From Bostrychus sinensis (lineage: Eukaryota > Chordata > Actinopteri > Gobiiformes > Eleotridae): a stretch of 64,000 nucleotides of DNA. Where the stretch lies: assembly GCA_020698575.1 (NCBI GenBank), contig CM036252.1, positions 33,903,659-33,967,658 of the forward strand, in the 5' to 3' direction. Positions 1 to 11,660 of this stretch are shown here, in pieces. The notes under the pieces were generated by a model. The model was not told the DNA's origin. It made no database searches and was given only the letters and a program-made list of their open reading frames with translations. Made by a program: the position numbers and the translations under genes. Within the stretch, counting starts at the first letter, position 1; the number at the start of each line of letters is the position of its first letter.

Positions 1-369
1 GAAGTAAAGCAATACATGCAGTTAAGAGTTTGTTGCTATACAGCTACTCTTGCTTCAACTGCTCAACTACTACATTGTGCCTGAGCTGGGATCAAACTCT
101 TGATTGAGAGGCCACTTCCCATTTTACTCATACACAGACCTGTTCCAAGATGCTCTCACATCAACTCAAGTAGGCTAACTTAAACTTTATGAACTTAAAT
201 AAGCCTAACGTCGTAGTACTTCTCCTATGTACTATGTATCGACCCTATGCTGCTCAACATTGTTTTTTATGTGTATGCCCTTCTTCTTAAATTATACTGT
301 AAGCATATAGGCCTACTGCAGCTATAGCAACTGTAATTTGGCACAAATCTGGGCCAAATGTACAATAAT
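1..369. other. 5' flank, no gene seen
   Basis: AT-rich sequence upstream of the first recognisable repeat. No open frame with recognisable protein similarity, no RNA gene and no clear repeat boundary is visible. Confidence 0.4.
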
Positions 370-766
370 GTGTTGCAACACCCAAGACCAGTCTTGGTGG
401 TTTTGAGACGATTTTTTTTTTTTTTTTTAGGGTCTCAGAGATTTTATTTACCAAACATAATGAGAAAATGCTATTCTTCATAAAGAACATGATCTGTTTG
501 TGTTTTTTGTGGAGTCTGTGGCATTAAATCATTAAAATAATCATTAATGTATTTGAACCACTTTTTTTTTTTAACTTCCCCCCTTGATTTAGTGTTAGTT
601 CACAAGGTTTGGTCTCAGGTTTGCCTTGGTCTTGGTCTCGGTCCTTAAAAGTCTCGGTCTTGACTTGGTCTCAAACCTTGAACGTCTTGGCCTCATCATG
701 GTGTCGGTTCACTCTGGACTCGAACTGGTCTTGGTCATGATTAGTATGGTCTTGACTACAACACTA
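370..766. mobile_element. hAT-like non-autonomous element
   Basis: The ends are inverted: GTGTTGCAACACCCAAGACC at the left, and the right end ends GTCTTGACTACAACACTA. They are flanked by near-identical 8-bp direct repeats, ACAATAAT (362-369) and CCAATAAT (767-774). The interior is a degenerate GGTCTTGGTCTC-type repetition with a poly-T run at 411-429. The 8-bp target duplication and TAGTGTTGTAG-type end fit a hAT-superfamily MITE. No transposase is encoded. A fragment of the same family lies near 36590-36700. Confidence 0.6.
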
Positions 767-1019
767 CCAATAATGTTATTGGCTCAAAAACTTCATCATA
801 TACATTAGTGGCAGATTATTACATTATTGGCTTTATTACATTTAAAACTGCCAAAATGATTCCATCTTTGCCTGGTATTTATGGTGGCTGTGAAGGACAA
901 GTCACACCAACAAATATAAAAACATGCACACAAGTTTGGAAACACGCACACAAAACAGACATTTCAAAGACTTTTTGGAGTATATTTTATTAAATTTAAT
1001 ACCTACAATCATGGGCTTA

Positions 1020-1450
1020 TGGGTGCGTGTTTTTGAATTTGTGAGCGTGTTTCTGAATTTGTGTGAGTGGTTGTCAATTTGTGTGAGGGTTTTCATATTT
1101 GTGTGCATGTTTTGGTATTTGTGTGCATGTTTCTGAATTTGTGTGTGTTTCTAAATTTGTGTATGTGTTTTTGTATTTGTGTGCGTGTTTCTCAATTTGT
1201 GTGTGTGTTTCTGAATTTGTGTGTGTTTTAGTATTTGTGAGCGTGTTTTCAAATGTGTGTGTGTGTGTGTTTCTGAATGTGTGCATGTTTACATATTTGT
1301 GTGCTGTTTCTGAATTTGTGTGTATGTTTCCAAATTTGTGTGCGTGTTTTCCAATTTGTGTGTGTTTTTTTATTTGTGTGACTGTTTGCATATTTGTGTG
1401 CCTGTTTTTGAATTTCTGTGCATGATTTTAAATTTCTGTGTGTTTCAGTG
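1020..1450. repeat. Degenerate ~20-bp TG-rich minisatellite
   Basis: About twenty imperfect tandem units resemble GTGTGCGTGTTTCTGAATTT, with variants in the last five bases (AATTT, TATTT, CATTT). Opposite-strand and same-strand open frames of about 100 codons are by-products of the ~20-bp period and low stop content, not genes. Confidence 0.8.
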
Positions 1451-1639
1451 TTTGTTTTTGTTGGAGTGACTTGCACAGTTAGAGTAGGTATTACATTATT
1501 GGTTGCTACAAACCCACTACTACTACACCAGTGTGGACATACAAACGAACCCACCCACCTCTTTTTTTTTTTTTAAACCTCACCTCAGCTCAGCAGCAGT
1601 CAATATCTCACCGAGGGCAGGGGATTTTAATCATAAACC

Positions 1640-2240
1640 TGATCTCATAAATCCGTGTGTGTGCGCGATTTGGTAACGAGGGGCGTGCGTACCGTGCCAA
1701 GCCACTCCACGCCTCCCCTCTCCAGCGCCGCTAATCCCTGCGTGCGTCTTGCTTGGAGGAGTACTAGGACCATGATTTCTGGGACAGTGTTGCCGGGGGG
1801 AAGGTGGCACCGCCGGGGACCTGTTGTTGTTGTTGGAGATGACAGCTGCTGAAGACGGGGATCTGCGGAACAGTAAACAACACAAGAGATAGCGGTTAGC
1901 CGTGGGAAGGGTGCGTAACGTGTCCCGGGTGGTGTGAGGTGTTTTTTTGGGGGGGAGAGGAGAAGTTAGCCGGTGGTTAGCTCCTGGTTCCAGCAGTTGT
2001 TTTGGGGGAGAGCTCGAATGCTAGTAGCGGTGTTTGTAGCTGGTGTGTGTGGGTGTACAAACGGCGTTGTGCTTGTGTGTGCGCATGTATACAAAGTGCT
2101 AGTTGTGGTACCCACCTGTCGTGTTAGCCATCGTGCTAACTTGATTAGGCTAAGTTAATTGGCCGGTTAAATGACAGCTTTTCTGCGGGGGGAGGAGGGC
2201 ACTTCGAACGGACCGCTGCCTTTTACCCTCACGCTGTTAT
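1640..2240 (+). promoter_or_regulatory. CpG-rich segment: candidate promoter and 5' UTR of the MB21D2-like gene
   Basis: Base composition changes abruptly from AT-rich flank to GC- and CpG-rich sequence (for example around 1666-1760 and 1795-1925). It then returns to AT-rich intronic sequence after about 2230. It is the only such segment upstream of the first coding exon. That exon begins immediately after a 3' splice site, so an upstream untranslated or minimally coding exon must exist, and this is the best place for it. Possible donors are at 1873 (ACA/GTAAAC) and at 1911 (AAGG/GTGCGT). No TATA box is evident, as is usual for CpG-type promoters. The start site cannot be placed from sequence alone. 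Confidence 0.45.
1839..1872 (+). CDS. Possible alternative first coding exon (11 codons plus one base)
   Basis: An ATG at 1839 in the CpG-rich segment opens a short frame reading MTAAEDGDLRN. If the GTAAAC at 1873 acts as a donor, the leftover A joins the AG at 4603-4604 to make a Lys codon. The frame then continues in phase into Met at 4605. The frame otherwise stops within 18 codons. The donor is weak and a short in-phase match can arise by chance, so translation from the ATG at 4605 is the simpler model. Transcript data would decide. Confidence 0.18.
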
Positions 2241-2815
2241 AACAACATATCTGAAATGCAAACTTAATTGTTTTATCATCATTTGCAGAGAGGCAAAGGT
2301 ATTAATTAGCTAACACTAACTCCGAGACAGCAGGGTAGCTAATTAGCTCGGCTAATAGCTTAGCCGCTAAGAGCTAATTGACCTAGTTCAGTGGGATAGA
2401 AGCCATGTTGACAGTCCACCTGACTGAGATTTGTTTACATTGTTGTTTTAATGGTTTCCCGTGCACCTAGCTTGACAAAATAAATAAACCATTACTTGAA
2501 TACATTGCTAAATAATCTGTAAGCTACTTGTAAAGTGAATTGGTGTCATTTAAATCCCCGCCCTGATGCTTTTGGTATGCCAAGAATTTTTTCTGTGGCT
2601 GGCTAAAGTTTATTTTAAACCATTTCGCAAGCTGTAATCTCGCCAGCCAAAATAGTAAAGCATACTCTGAAACTATAATAAACGTTGTTGTTCTTGCTTA
2701 AAATAGCCATGCAAATCCAGCTCTACAAGAAAGGGTAGCCTCAAGGTCTCAAAACGATTAAAAAGATACTCAGTTTCATGTTGTCAAAATCTAGACCTTA
2801 TAATATGATATAAAA

Positions 2816-3727
2816 TAGGGGTGTGACGAGACACAGATCCCACAAGACACAGATCCCTCAAGACAAGACACCAGTGGTGAAAGAAGTACTGAATTTCTTT
2901 ACTTAAGTAAAAGTACTGATAAAGGAGCAAAAAAGTACTCAAGTAATAGTAAAAGTATCACCTTTAAAATTTATAATTAAGTAAAAATATACATACTTAC
3001 TTTAAAATGTACTTGCAAGTAAAAAAGTAAACGTATTTCCCACAGGCTTGATAACTCAATGAGTTAAATGTGAGGGATTTGCTGAAAAATTGTGCTGATT
3101 CCAGATTAAACTAACAAACTGGTTTCTTTAGAAGAGACTGAATATGGTGCTGAGGTCTTCTGTCTTTATTATTCTGATGTTTCTAAAGGAGAGCTACTTT
3201 ACTGCATCTTTTATATTTAAGTACTCTGTGTCTAGGCCATGACAAAAACACTAAAACTAAAAACTAAAACTCAAAATAAGTTGTACTTTAAACCAACTCA
3301 GAAATGTATTGAAGTAAAAAGTACTGATACTTGCTCTAAAATGTAGTAAAGTAAAAGTACCTCTTGTAAAATTTACTCAAGTAAAGTACAGGTTCAGGAA
3401 AATTTTACTTCAGTAAAGTAACTAAGTACTTTTGCTTTGTTACATTCCAGCACTGCAAGACACGACTCTGGGTCAATGTGATAAGACTTTTACACTATTG
3501 AAATATACATTTTACACAAATGAAAAATGTAAGTTATTCACCTTAAAAATCATAAAGTGCCAAACTATTTAGGTGCATTTTTAAAAAGAACTTGTAATGA
3601 ATGGTATTTATTTTATTTATACTGCCAAATGTTTTGCCACAATCTCAGCTGACTGGCTTCTCCCCTGTGAAAAGAGAGATTACGAGACCGATCTTTACCT
3701 TCATGAAAATCTTGTGACACATCCCTA
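2816..3727. mobile_element. hAT-like element, flanked by exact 8-bp TSD
   Basis: It begins TAGGGGTGTGACGAGA and ends TCTTGTGACACATCCCTA, an inverted terminal pair. Identical 8-bp duplications ATATAAAA lie at 2808-2815 and 3728-3735. It has no coding capacity. It was itself hit by the element at 2872-3455, so it is older than that one and younger than the MITE around it. Confidence 0.8.
2872..3455. mobile_element. hAT-like MITE (AAGTA-rich family), copy 1, exact 8-bp TSD
   Basis: The ends are CAGTGGTGAAAGAAGTACT and the inverse of AGTACTTTTGCTTTGTTACA...CACTG. Identical CAAGACAC duplications lie at 2864-2871 and 3456-3463. Interior segments rich in AAGTAAAAGTAC next to both ends make the subterminal regions inverted too. 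Copies 2 and 3 lie at 17348-17857 and 56751-57293. No transposase is encoded. Confidence 0.85.
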
Positions 3728-4604
3728 ATATAAAATATTACATTCTATGTGTGTATTTTAGAGTCATAGGGAACTAAAAAGTGCTTTCCCCTTGAATGTG
3801 TCTTTAGTTTGTACGATATTCAAAGTTTTTGTTTATATAGGGTGGATAATTTTGCAAAAACGGCCTCATATGATGTGTTCATGATACCTCGGAAGTTCAT
3901 GGTGAAAGAATTTTTTAACAAGAGAACTGACACCTGTATGCAAAAAAGAAAAAAGTAAGTTATTAACTCAGCTCTCCCCTGATATAACTCTGTACCATAG
4001 CCAGAAGTTCTAATAACGCATTTATTGCACTATTGTTGTGTTGTTGGTATTGTGGTGTTCCACATTTGTTTTCCAAGCCAGTCTTGCGAACAGACATTTT
4101 TTAGAAGTTTGGTTTTAAAGTCTGGAAAGTTTCCGATCTTTCTTCAACATAGCAGGAATACACCTACTGAAGTAAAATTTCTCATTCGGTAAAATTTCTG
4201 CTTCAGTTTATTTTTTAATGCAGCACTGGGGTTATTTAATCTCTATTTGTGTGAAATTCATATAGATTATTGTTTTGTCTTGGCATTAAATTTCATTCAA
4301 GTGGCATGCAAAAATCTTAAAGTCTTAAATTTCACAATACAAAACTTGCAGTTACCCTGTAATAACTTGTCTTAAAATGCCTGTAAGTGCAGTCCTATAA
4401 ATTATAGGCTCCACTTGCTGTTCCCTGATGTCATATTTCCATAAAAAACAAGTTCCACTAAGTCTTATGATTCACACATGGCTTCTGAAAACAGCACAAC
4501 CATTATACCACTGCACTAAATCTGTCATAACACATTCGGAGTTATTTGTGTCACTGTAGACTAACTTTATTTTATTTTATTTTTTTGCCTTGTATACTGT
4601 AGAG

Positions 4605-4806
4605 ATGGAAACGCTGATGAGTGCGGTGGCCCCGCGCTCCCCAGCCCCAGCCAAGAAGCCCTTGGAAGTGGACTTCAGGTCAGGGGCCGCCTTGGACCAG
4701 CTCTCTGCGCACGTGTCCGAGCTGGTCCTCCAGGAGCAGGGGGAGTTTGGAGACCAGACTGCCTTAGAGGTCCACACTGCCAAGGACTTCATCTTCAACA
4801 TGCTAG
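4605..4806 (+). CDS. mb21d2: MB21D2-like Mab-21 domain protein, coding exon 1 (residues 1-67 plus first base of Gly68)
   Basis: This is the N-terminal exon of a MB21D2-like member of the Mab-21/cGAS-like nucleotidyltransferase-fold family. The exon starts at 4603 after a T-rich tract and a TAG acceptor; the first in-frame ATG follows two bases later at 4605. Residues 1-22 are Ala/Pro-rich and variable. From residue 23 the sequence carries family hallmarks: DFRSGA near 23-28, and HTAKDFIFNML at the end, which matches the vertebrate MB21D2 segment I recall. The donor is CTAG/GTATTT, phase 1. Third codon positions are strongly GC-biased, unlike the surrounding AT-rich DNA. The full spliced frame is 1,533 bases (510 residues), against about 491 for the mammalian protein. 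Whether this is the mb21d2 orthologue or a teleost-specific paralogue cannot be decided here. Confidence 0.88.
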
Positions 4807-5224
4807 GTATTTGAGTTAATCTTTATTTTTAAGGCGCATGAACTTTGTCCTGACAATATATATGGACAATACATTATTATGATACATAGATCTTTGTAAA
4901 AAGCTACCTATTTCTCGGTGTAGAACTTTTTATTGTTTTGATAACAGGTATAGAAATTAAGTAATACAGGAGACAAATTCTACAGTGTGGGACGTTGTTT
5001 CATACACAGGGGTTGACTAATCATGTGAAATTTGAGAACACTAACATTTTATTAGCATTTGTTTTACACACACTAGAGTATGATATTCCTCCCCTTTTTT
5101 AGCAATATTTTTACTTCTTAATTTTTACCACTAGGGATGGGACAGTTAAAGTTTGATGATCAGACAGAGACAAGAGATTCAGTGAGGATTCAACAATAGG
5201 CAAATAGGCAAATGCTGGCACAAT

Positions 5225-6152
5225 TGGTTTTCATATAAATATTAATTTACCATTTTCATAGTCTACCCTAGTGTGATAGACAGACAGAATGAGTTTGCTT
5301 CCAGCAGGACTTCATTACCTAAACATCAGATGTTTGACTTCCAACTAGAGCCGAACGATATATCAGCTGGCCGATACAAAACCGATATAGCCCATTAGAA
5401 AATTATTGGCTGAAATCTACTATTAGCTATTTGTATAACAGAGGGTGCTGGCGCCAACTCAGAGTGTTTCCAGCAGCTTGCCTTTTACTCTGCAGTTCAC
5501 AGGAAACTCCCCAAATCACCTTCTCATGGCCTGAAAAGCTCAAAAAGGCAATAAAAATATTTTACTAATTTCTTTGCCATAAAACTTCATAGAACAAAAA
5601 TTCAAAATGCGTTTTGTAGTTCTCCCCATGCTCTACTTGCACGGCAAGTTTAAATGAAATAGAAACTTGCTGTTAAACAAATTTAGTTAAAGCTAAATAA
5701 AATAAATAAATATACATAAAATATGTAATAATACTCCCCACACCAATGCCCACTACAACCTAAATAACAATCAGCATAAAAACAATAAGCAGCTTTCTAC
5801 AACATTTTAAAAATAAGTTTAGTCTAATAAAGTGGACTGAGGTGTACACGCCATATTCATGTAAACAAGAGTGGAAAGAAAAATGTTTTAAAAAAGTTTT
5901 TCCTAATGTATAATGTATCGGCCGATGTATCGGATATGTGTATTTTTTTGTTATTTAATATCAGTATTGGCATCGGCCTCAAAAAAATCCTTATCAGTCA
6001 GGCTATACTTTCAACATTATTGGTGCTTTAGGAACTCTATTTTACTATACTTGCAAATACATTTGGACAGTTTGAGCTGCTGCGATTGTATGTTTGTGGC
6101 ATTAAAAATGGCAGTAAAAAGCATTAAATTAGACTTGCAGGAACCCTGTATA
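5225..6152. mobile_element. MITE sharing a family with 24119-24538, split by a nested element
   Basis: The flanking parts (5225-5345 and 6008-6152) match 24265-24538. Shared phrases include TTTACCATTTTCATAGTCTA, CATCAGATGTTTGACTT, CATTATTGGTGCTTTA and TAGACTTGCAGGAACCCTG. The left end of this copy is missing or degraded. The interruption coincides exactly with the element at 5346-6007. Confidence 0.55.
5346..6007. mobile_element. hAT-like element nested in a MITE
   Basis: It starts TAGAGCCGAACGATATATC and ends with TATCGGCC-type sequence and CAGTCAGGCTATA. CTTCCAAC (5338-5345) and CTTTCAAC (6008-6015) are a 7/8 match, fitting an 8-bp target duplication. Comparison with the uninterrupted relative at 24380-24400 supports the insertion point. 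The CGATATATC-type terminal motif resembles that of the elements at 9461 and 49233. Confidence 0.6.
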
Positions 6153-7012
6153 ATTTTAAGTTACAAAGAACAGCGTGCAATACAGTAGACAGGTAGACAG
6201 GTGTTTCTTCTTTGTTCATAACAATGTGTTTTTATTTGGCCTTGTTCTTTTCTATCTCCCTTCATTTTTTTCCTATAATGGGGTAAAATAAAATTCTTAT
6301 TATCTTATTTGCAGTAGTTTAGCTTATTAAATGATCAGAGCTTTGATATATGAATTATCATAATTACATGTGGAAAATGTGAAAAAAAACAAACATTACA
6401 ACATCACAAATACAATACTTACTACAATACTTACTACAAACATTGTGAGGACAAAACCATGACCCAAATCGAATCGTGAATTTTGTGCACCATCCCATCT
6501 CTAATTACTTCTAGAATCTAATGGATGACTTTGCTAAAATAGCCTTTTAGAGATGAAATCACTCTAGTTTTTGTGTATTATTCATATTTTCCATCTCTTG
6601 CAATTTATCGCAGGGAGTGAAAGCACATTTCATTTAACTATTAATAAGTGTTTACATTTTTCTGTCTTCTCTGTGAGGATGCATTTTTGATCACAATCTT
6701 GCTTGTTTGAAATGCAGTGGCTGATGAATGCATCCTAAGCCCTATTTGCTGAAAGTGGTTATAAAAGGAGCAGTCTTTTGTTTGAACAGCCTCCTCTACA
6801 CTCACCTCAGAGCTGCCCACACCTGCTTTCTCATGTGTAGGCCACTGGACATGTGGTAACCTGCACTTAGCTGAGCTGCCAGCTTAAATTCTGTATTATT
6901 AAAATGTATCAGACATGGCATGGCTTGAGACTGTGGTTGCAAACTTACTCCCAGAATGCACAAAGTAGTCAGACTTTGTCTGTAAAAATGTAATACTTGT
7001 AGTAGGGGTGCA
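6153..7012. other. Intronic sequence, nothing recognised
   Basis: AT-rich sequence without a recognisable gene, RNA or bounded repeat. Around 6750-6860 it is less repetitive, but no function can be assigned. Confidence 0.3.
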
Positions 7013-7440
7013 ACTAATAATTATTTGTATAAACGATTAGTCTTTCCATTATTTTTTTGCGATTAATAATGAGATAGTGAAGAACGAGTAAATGCGTGAG
7101 GACCTGGTGGCCTGATAAAGACAATTTTGTCATAACTTGATGTTTTATGCTTCTCGTAAACAAACAAAAAAAAAAATGGTGTTATTACTACAAAAAATCA
7201 CATAGGTTTTTACTAACTTTGAACCAGACAAAGCTACTTTTTTATTTTCAAAGACAGAAAATGTACATTTTCTTTTACGGTTTCTGTGCCTTTGCTCTGT
7301 CTTGGTAATAAAACTCTCTGCACATGGCATGTTTCTGAGTCTACGAATACCCCAGATAGCGATTCATCAATTATTAAAGTAGCTGACAATTACTTTAACA
7401 ATTGATTATTTGATTAATTAGATTTGTTGTTGCAGCCCTT
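7013..7440. mobile_element. hAT-like MITE (GGGTGCAACTAA family)
   Basis: The ends TAGGGGTGCAACTAATAATT and the inverse of TTGTTGTTGCAGCCCTT form the terminal repeat; ATTAAT and GATTA motifs lie next to both ends. No good target duplication is visible. The related copy at 52229-52592 has a 7/8 duplication. Confidence 0.6.
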
Positions 7441-9460
7441 TCTTCATGTGATAGCAGATGATTGGCATGTACCTGGTAATGTGCAAACAAGCACATATTT
7501 TCTGGCTAGGGCTCCAGACAGTGACAATGGTATATGCGGCTATTTTTATTGTGAGTAAATTTTGTAGTGGCTGCATATTGTGAATTGGTGTTCTGTGTGA
7601 CTCTTGTGCGTGCAACTGTCTGGAAATGTGTACGCTGCAAACCTGCAGCTGGTCACAGTGGTATTTACTTGAGCAAGTTGTTTTGCTGGTCTTTCTATTG
7701 TTCTTTCTTTTACTAATCTCTATTAAAGTAAGAGAAATGCTGTAGTAAACTTAGAAACGGAAACAGCAGGTTTTTACCAGATCCAGCAGCAAACAGAATA
7801 TGGAAACCACTAGACTGCAAAGAAGAGATACTGTAGAGTGTTTTGACAAGTTGCTGCTATCTGTGTGATATGCTAATATTTCATAGCAATAGAGTATGTG
7901 AGCATAGCTAAATGTTTCACGTGCTGTTTAGCTAATGATTGCACATTGGAAACTTGTTAATATGTGCTGCAATTAGCACTTACCTTAGCTTGTAGCCTTG
8001 TGCCTCCCTCTGAGGCAAACAGCTGCAATAATCCAGTGCAATTTATTTGTTAATATAACAAGATGTGTTTAATGTAGCGTATATTATCATTCATTGATAA
8101 ACACTTGAGTGCTTAGGAGGTTTATTTACAGAAGCCCATTATCCACAGAGTTTAGTGACTACTAGGGCTGCACAATTAGAAATCAAATCAAAATCATAAT
8201 TTGAATGATCTTAAGTAGCAAATCACAAAGGCTGCAATTATTTAGGTGATTTAATGTCCTCTGCAGAGAATCCCTTCTCAGCAGGGTCTTAATCTGTATA
8301 AATTGTGCGGCAGCTGTAATTTAGACCTCTACAGACATGATCTTAAAGGCATGAGATTCTTTGTTTTAGTTTAGTAGTAAATATTTCAGTCTTCTCTCAA
8401 GTGTCAATGCTCCACATGCTTAAAATGTCAACTGTGAACTGAACATGGATATTAAAAAATATGTTGCAAATCTCATCACAACCGTGATATCTTAGATTTT
8501 TTTAAACTTGTTCAGCCGTTGTGACTAGTGCTGCATGTTGTTGTAAATAGTTATTACGTCTTACTCATGCTCAGATACGACGCACTGCTCTGTAGTGTGT
8601 CTGTAGCTACTTTTTTGTGCTGACCGGGGAGACATGAGTTGACAAAGCAGTTGCCCTTCCTCATGTGATGGCGGTTGGAGGTTGGGTTGGTGTGTCTCAT
8701 CCTTATTAAAGTGGCAATCATTATATTCTTGATTGTATATTATGCAAGCATTGGTTTTAATATAGGGACATATTGTAAGTAGTATCAATTAAATTAAGGT
8801 TCTATTTTACTATCATGTTAACCCCACACGATGGAACATCTCTCAATTGCTGCAATATTGTTGAATGAATACAATGTAGAAGTCAAATATTTGTAGTGCA
8901 TCTATGGTTTCATAAACATCAATCAGCTACTCACTTCTTTCCAAGTATCTCGAAAGCCTTTTTTTGCAGTTGTGCGTGCAAACTGACATGTGGGTATTTA
9001 ACCAATAGGTGGCACTCTGCCCCCTTCCTGCCGCTCCCCGTCATCCCCCCTCTGTCACGTCACTGTCAGTGTGGCAGGTTTGGCATCTGTCCTAGAATGG
9101 ACAACTATTTCTCATTTGGTGCCTGTCTGCACCTCTTTGTGTTGGCTTCTTTCTGCTCACAGTCCAGTCTTCAGTTCATGTCTGTGTTGATGTGGATGTA
9201 GAGGAGGACTAAAGTGAACTGGATTTTATGTTTGTAATTAAATTCAAAATATAAACATTCTCTAAAATCTTGAATAAATAGGCGCTTCCCAAATCAAATG
9301 TATTAATTAAAGCACCTTTTTGCTTAAACTTTTTATATAAGTCTTTTTGTCATTCCTTTTCTTTTCACAGGCTAATCTCTAGATAATGGGTGTGGATAGG
9401 ACCTTGGTGATGTGCTCTTTTGACCAGGTGGCTAAAATTAATTGGCTCTCATATTTAGAT
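7441..9460. other. Intronic sequence with a partial hAT-type end
   Basis: A TAGGGCTGCACAATTAGAAA end at 8164 marks a fragment of a further hAT-like family without an identifiable partner end. Parts of 9130-9450 (TTCTGCTCACAGTCCAGTCT, GGACCTTGGTGATGT) have imperfect counterparts at 11490-11590. This suggests an old local duplication around the element at 9461-11192. No gene is seen. Confidence 0.35.
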
Positions 9461-11192
9461 TAGAGGTCGGATATATTGGGCTAATTTTTGCATTTTTTAG
9501 TTCTTTAATGCAGACTTTTTGATCAGGCACGTGTCCAGACAACCATGTGACTGAAGGACCCCAGCTTCACCAACCATCTTGTAGCAGTTTGGGCTCTTGC
9601 TATGTTCATAGAAAACACTCAAATTCGCTTTATCTCAGCTTGAAAAGCCAAAAATGGCATAGAAAAGATTTTGCTTGAACCTTGTAGAACAGAAACTCAA
9701 AATGTGTTTTGTAACTCTCCCCAAGCTCTACTTGCACAGGGAGTTTGACTGAGATTGTCTTATTGCCTTAGTTTTCTGAAACAAATGTATCTTTAACCCC
9801 GGATTTCCACTGCATGCGTATCCGCTGCACTGCAGGCCGCCACCGAACAACGGCACAGACCCTCGCCTACTGGATCCGTCTCCACTCTGCTGCGCTGGGC
9901 TGCGGAGCCCTGAGCAGCTCGGGAAGAGCATGCGCGAGAAGTATAAGTTGTGCCATAAAAGCCATTAATAAAGTCCAAAACAACTATTTATTTAGAAGCT
10001 GAAGGACAGAAAACAATAGTTTAATATGAGATTGCTTTGGAGTTCACTTCACTTTTATTAACGGGGAAGTAGCTGGGCACAAAAAAGCTATATGAGGGTA
10101 ATAAATGTTTAATTGTGTCCGACATAGTTTCTGTAGTACCTAAATGGCCTTCTATGATGGACTATATCAAAGATAATATGAGAAATATTGATTAAATGTA
10201 AATATTCTAATCAAAAACGTTCGTACAAAGTTACATTACTTTTAAATCCAGCTGTTGTGCATGTCCAGTTTCCTGTTTGGTGCAGTCTGAGCTGCGGAGG
10301 TTGATCTGAACGGAGTCTGCCCTCGAACGGCGTTGAGGAAAATAGACTGGCTGCGTATCTCCGGCGCAGGGCGGACCACGGCCGGACCGGCGCCGCAGAG
10401 CTGTGGAGGCTGTGGAAATGCTCTCATACTACACTACAACGGCTGCGTATTTACTGCGGAGTGCGTGGCGCAGTGCAGCGGCGCGGAGTCGCATGCAGTG
10501 GAAATTCGGGGTAACTGTTCTCACTATCACATTCAAACACATTTGTTTGCATTTTAATAAGCATTACTAAAGCAAATGGCTATGAGAGTTTGATTGAGGT
10601 TGCCTTATTGGTTTTCTCAAAAAAACTAATCTTTAACCATTCTCACTGTCAATCCATTAGAGGCCATTGTGGCAGCCCTGCTATAGATCTGTAAGATTTG
10701 GCCTTTAGATGCTTTGGAAAGTCCTGAGAAGCCAGCTCAGTGCCTCCCCAACCATCTTTTTGCAGTTTGGGCTCTTAGACTGCAGTTCATAGGAAATATC
10801 CAAAATTGTTTTATCTCTGTCTGAAAAGCTCAAAACGGCAATAAAAAGATTTTGCTAATTTCTTTGGTATAGAACCTTGTAGAAAAAAAATTAAAAATGC
10901 ATTTTGTAGTTCTTCCCAAGCTCTACTTGCACAGTGAGTTTGACTAAGATTGCCTTATTGCCTTAGTTTTCTGAAACAAACATATCTTTAACTATTCTCA
11001 CAATCACATTCAAACGCATTTCTTTGCATTTTAATAAGCATTACTAAAGCAAATGACTATATTATATTAATTTCTTTAATAAAATTACAGAAATCAGCCC
11101 TGCATATTGATACAAAAAATCAGCAGTGTTTATTGGCCATCGGCTGCTTTGAATTTTGAAAATATAGAAAAAATCATACTGGTCGACCTCTA
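9461..11192. mobile_element. hAT-like element (TAGAGGTCGACC ends) carrying a nested MITE
   Basis: It starts TAGAGGTCGGATATATTGG and ends CTGGTCGACCTCTA. ATTTAGAT (9453-9460) and ATTTAGAC (11193-11200) match at 7/8. A stretch of about 150 bp (9640-9796) recurs at 10830-10992, sharing CCCAAGCTCTACTTGCACAG and TTGCCTTAGTTTTCTGAAAC. The element is therefore partly internally duplicated. The block at 9797-10511 is a separate insertion. A relative lies at 49233-50261. Confidence 0.65.
9797..10511. mobile_element. PIF/Harbinger-like MITE
   Basis: It has inverted ends CCCCGGATTTCCACTGCATG and the inverse of GCATGCAGTGGAAATTCGGG. TAA lies on both sides (9794-9796 and 10512-10514), as expected for the 3-bp TWA duplication of PIF/Harbinger transposons. 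The interior is GC- and CpG-rich, unlike the host element, and has no transposase. The uninterrupted host sequence CTTTAACTATTCTCAC at about 10987 confirms the insertion point. Confidence 0.7.
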
Positions 11193-11660
11193 ATTTAGAC
11201 TATAATAAGTTTTACAATAAACATACTCTTACAAAGTGAGAGTGAACTGTTGGATTAAGTATCAAAAATCTTGAAGAAATGGTAGCCTTCCAAAAGCAAA
11301 AAAAAATTCCCACTTATGGTATACTCACACCAGGCCAACCGAAAAGTGCCTGGGATGGCCCTAAAGCACAGAACGATGTGCTAATGTGAGTTCTCCCTGT
11401 GCCTGGGTATGGAAAGCTTCAGGACTTTGGCTTGGTTGGAGGAGGTGAACCATGGCATGGAACAGTTATTTTCCACACACTGTCTTTGTGTCAGTTTTTT
11501 TCTGCGCACAGTCCAGTCTCTAGTTCATGGCTGAGAATGGGACCTTGATGATGTCTTCTTTTGAGTGGATGACCAAAATGAATTGACATTCTTATTTATA
11601 ACCACAAAAGCACTTAGACAAGCACTTTTCTACAATTTTTTTACTCTATATGTATATGTA

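Larger units (their letters stand above)
2732..4359. mobile_element. MITE of a three-copy local family, split by two nested hAT elements
   Basis: The left part (about 2732-2815, 'AGGGTAGCCTCAAGGTC' then AAAAAGATA, GACCTTA) and right part (about 3736-4359, ending CTTGCAGTTACCCTG) match copies at 60796-62116 and 63497 to the window end. They share phrases such as TTTTAATGCAGCACTGG, ATAGATTATTGTT and GTCTTAAATTTCACAA. The terminal AGGGTA/TACCCT inversion suggests a DNA-transposon derivative; the superfamily is not clear. This copy is interrupted by the element at 2816-3727. Confidence 0.55.

Noticed and set aside
1074..1425. Overlapping ~105-codon frames on both strands, Thr/His- or Cys/Val-rich
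   Set aside because: Artefact of the ~20-bp TG-rich minisatellite.
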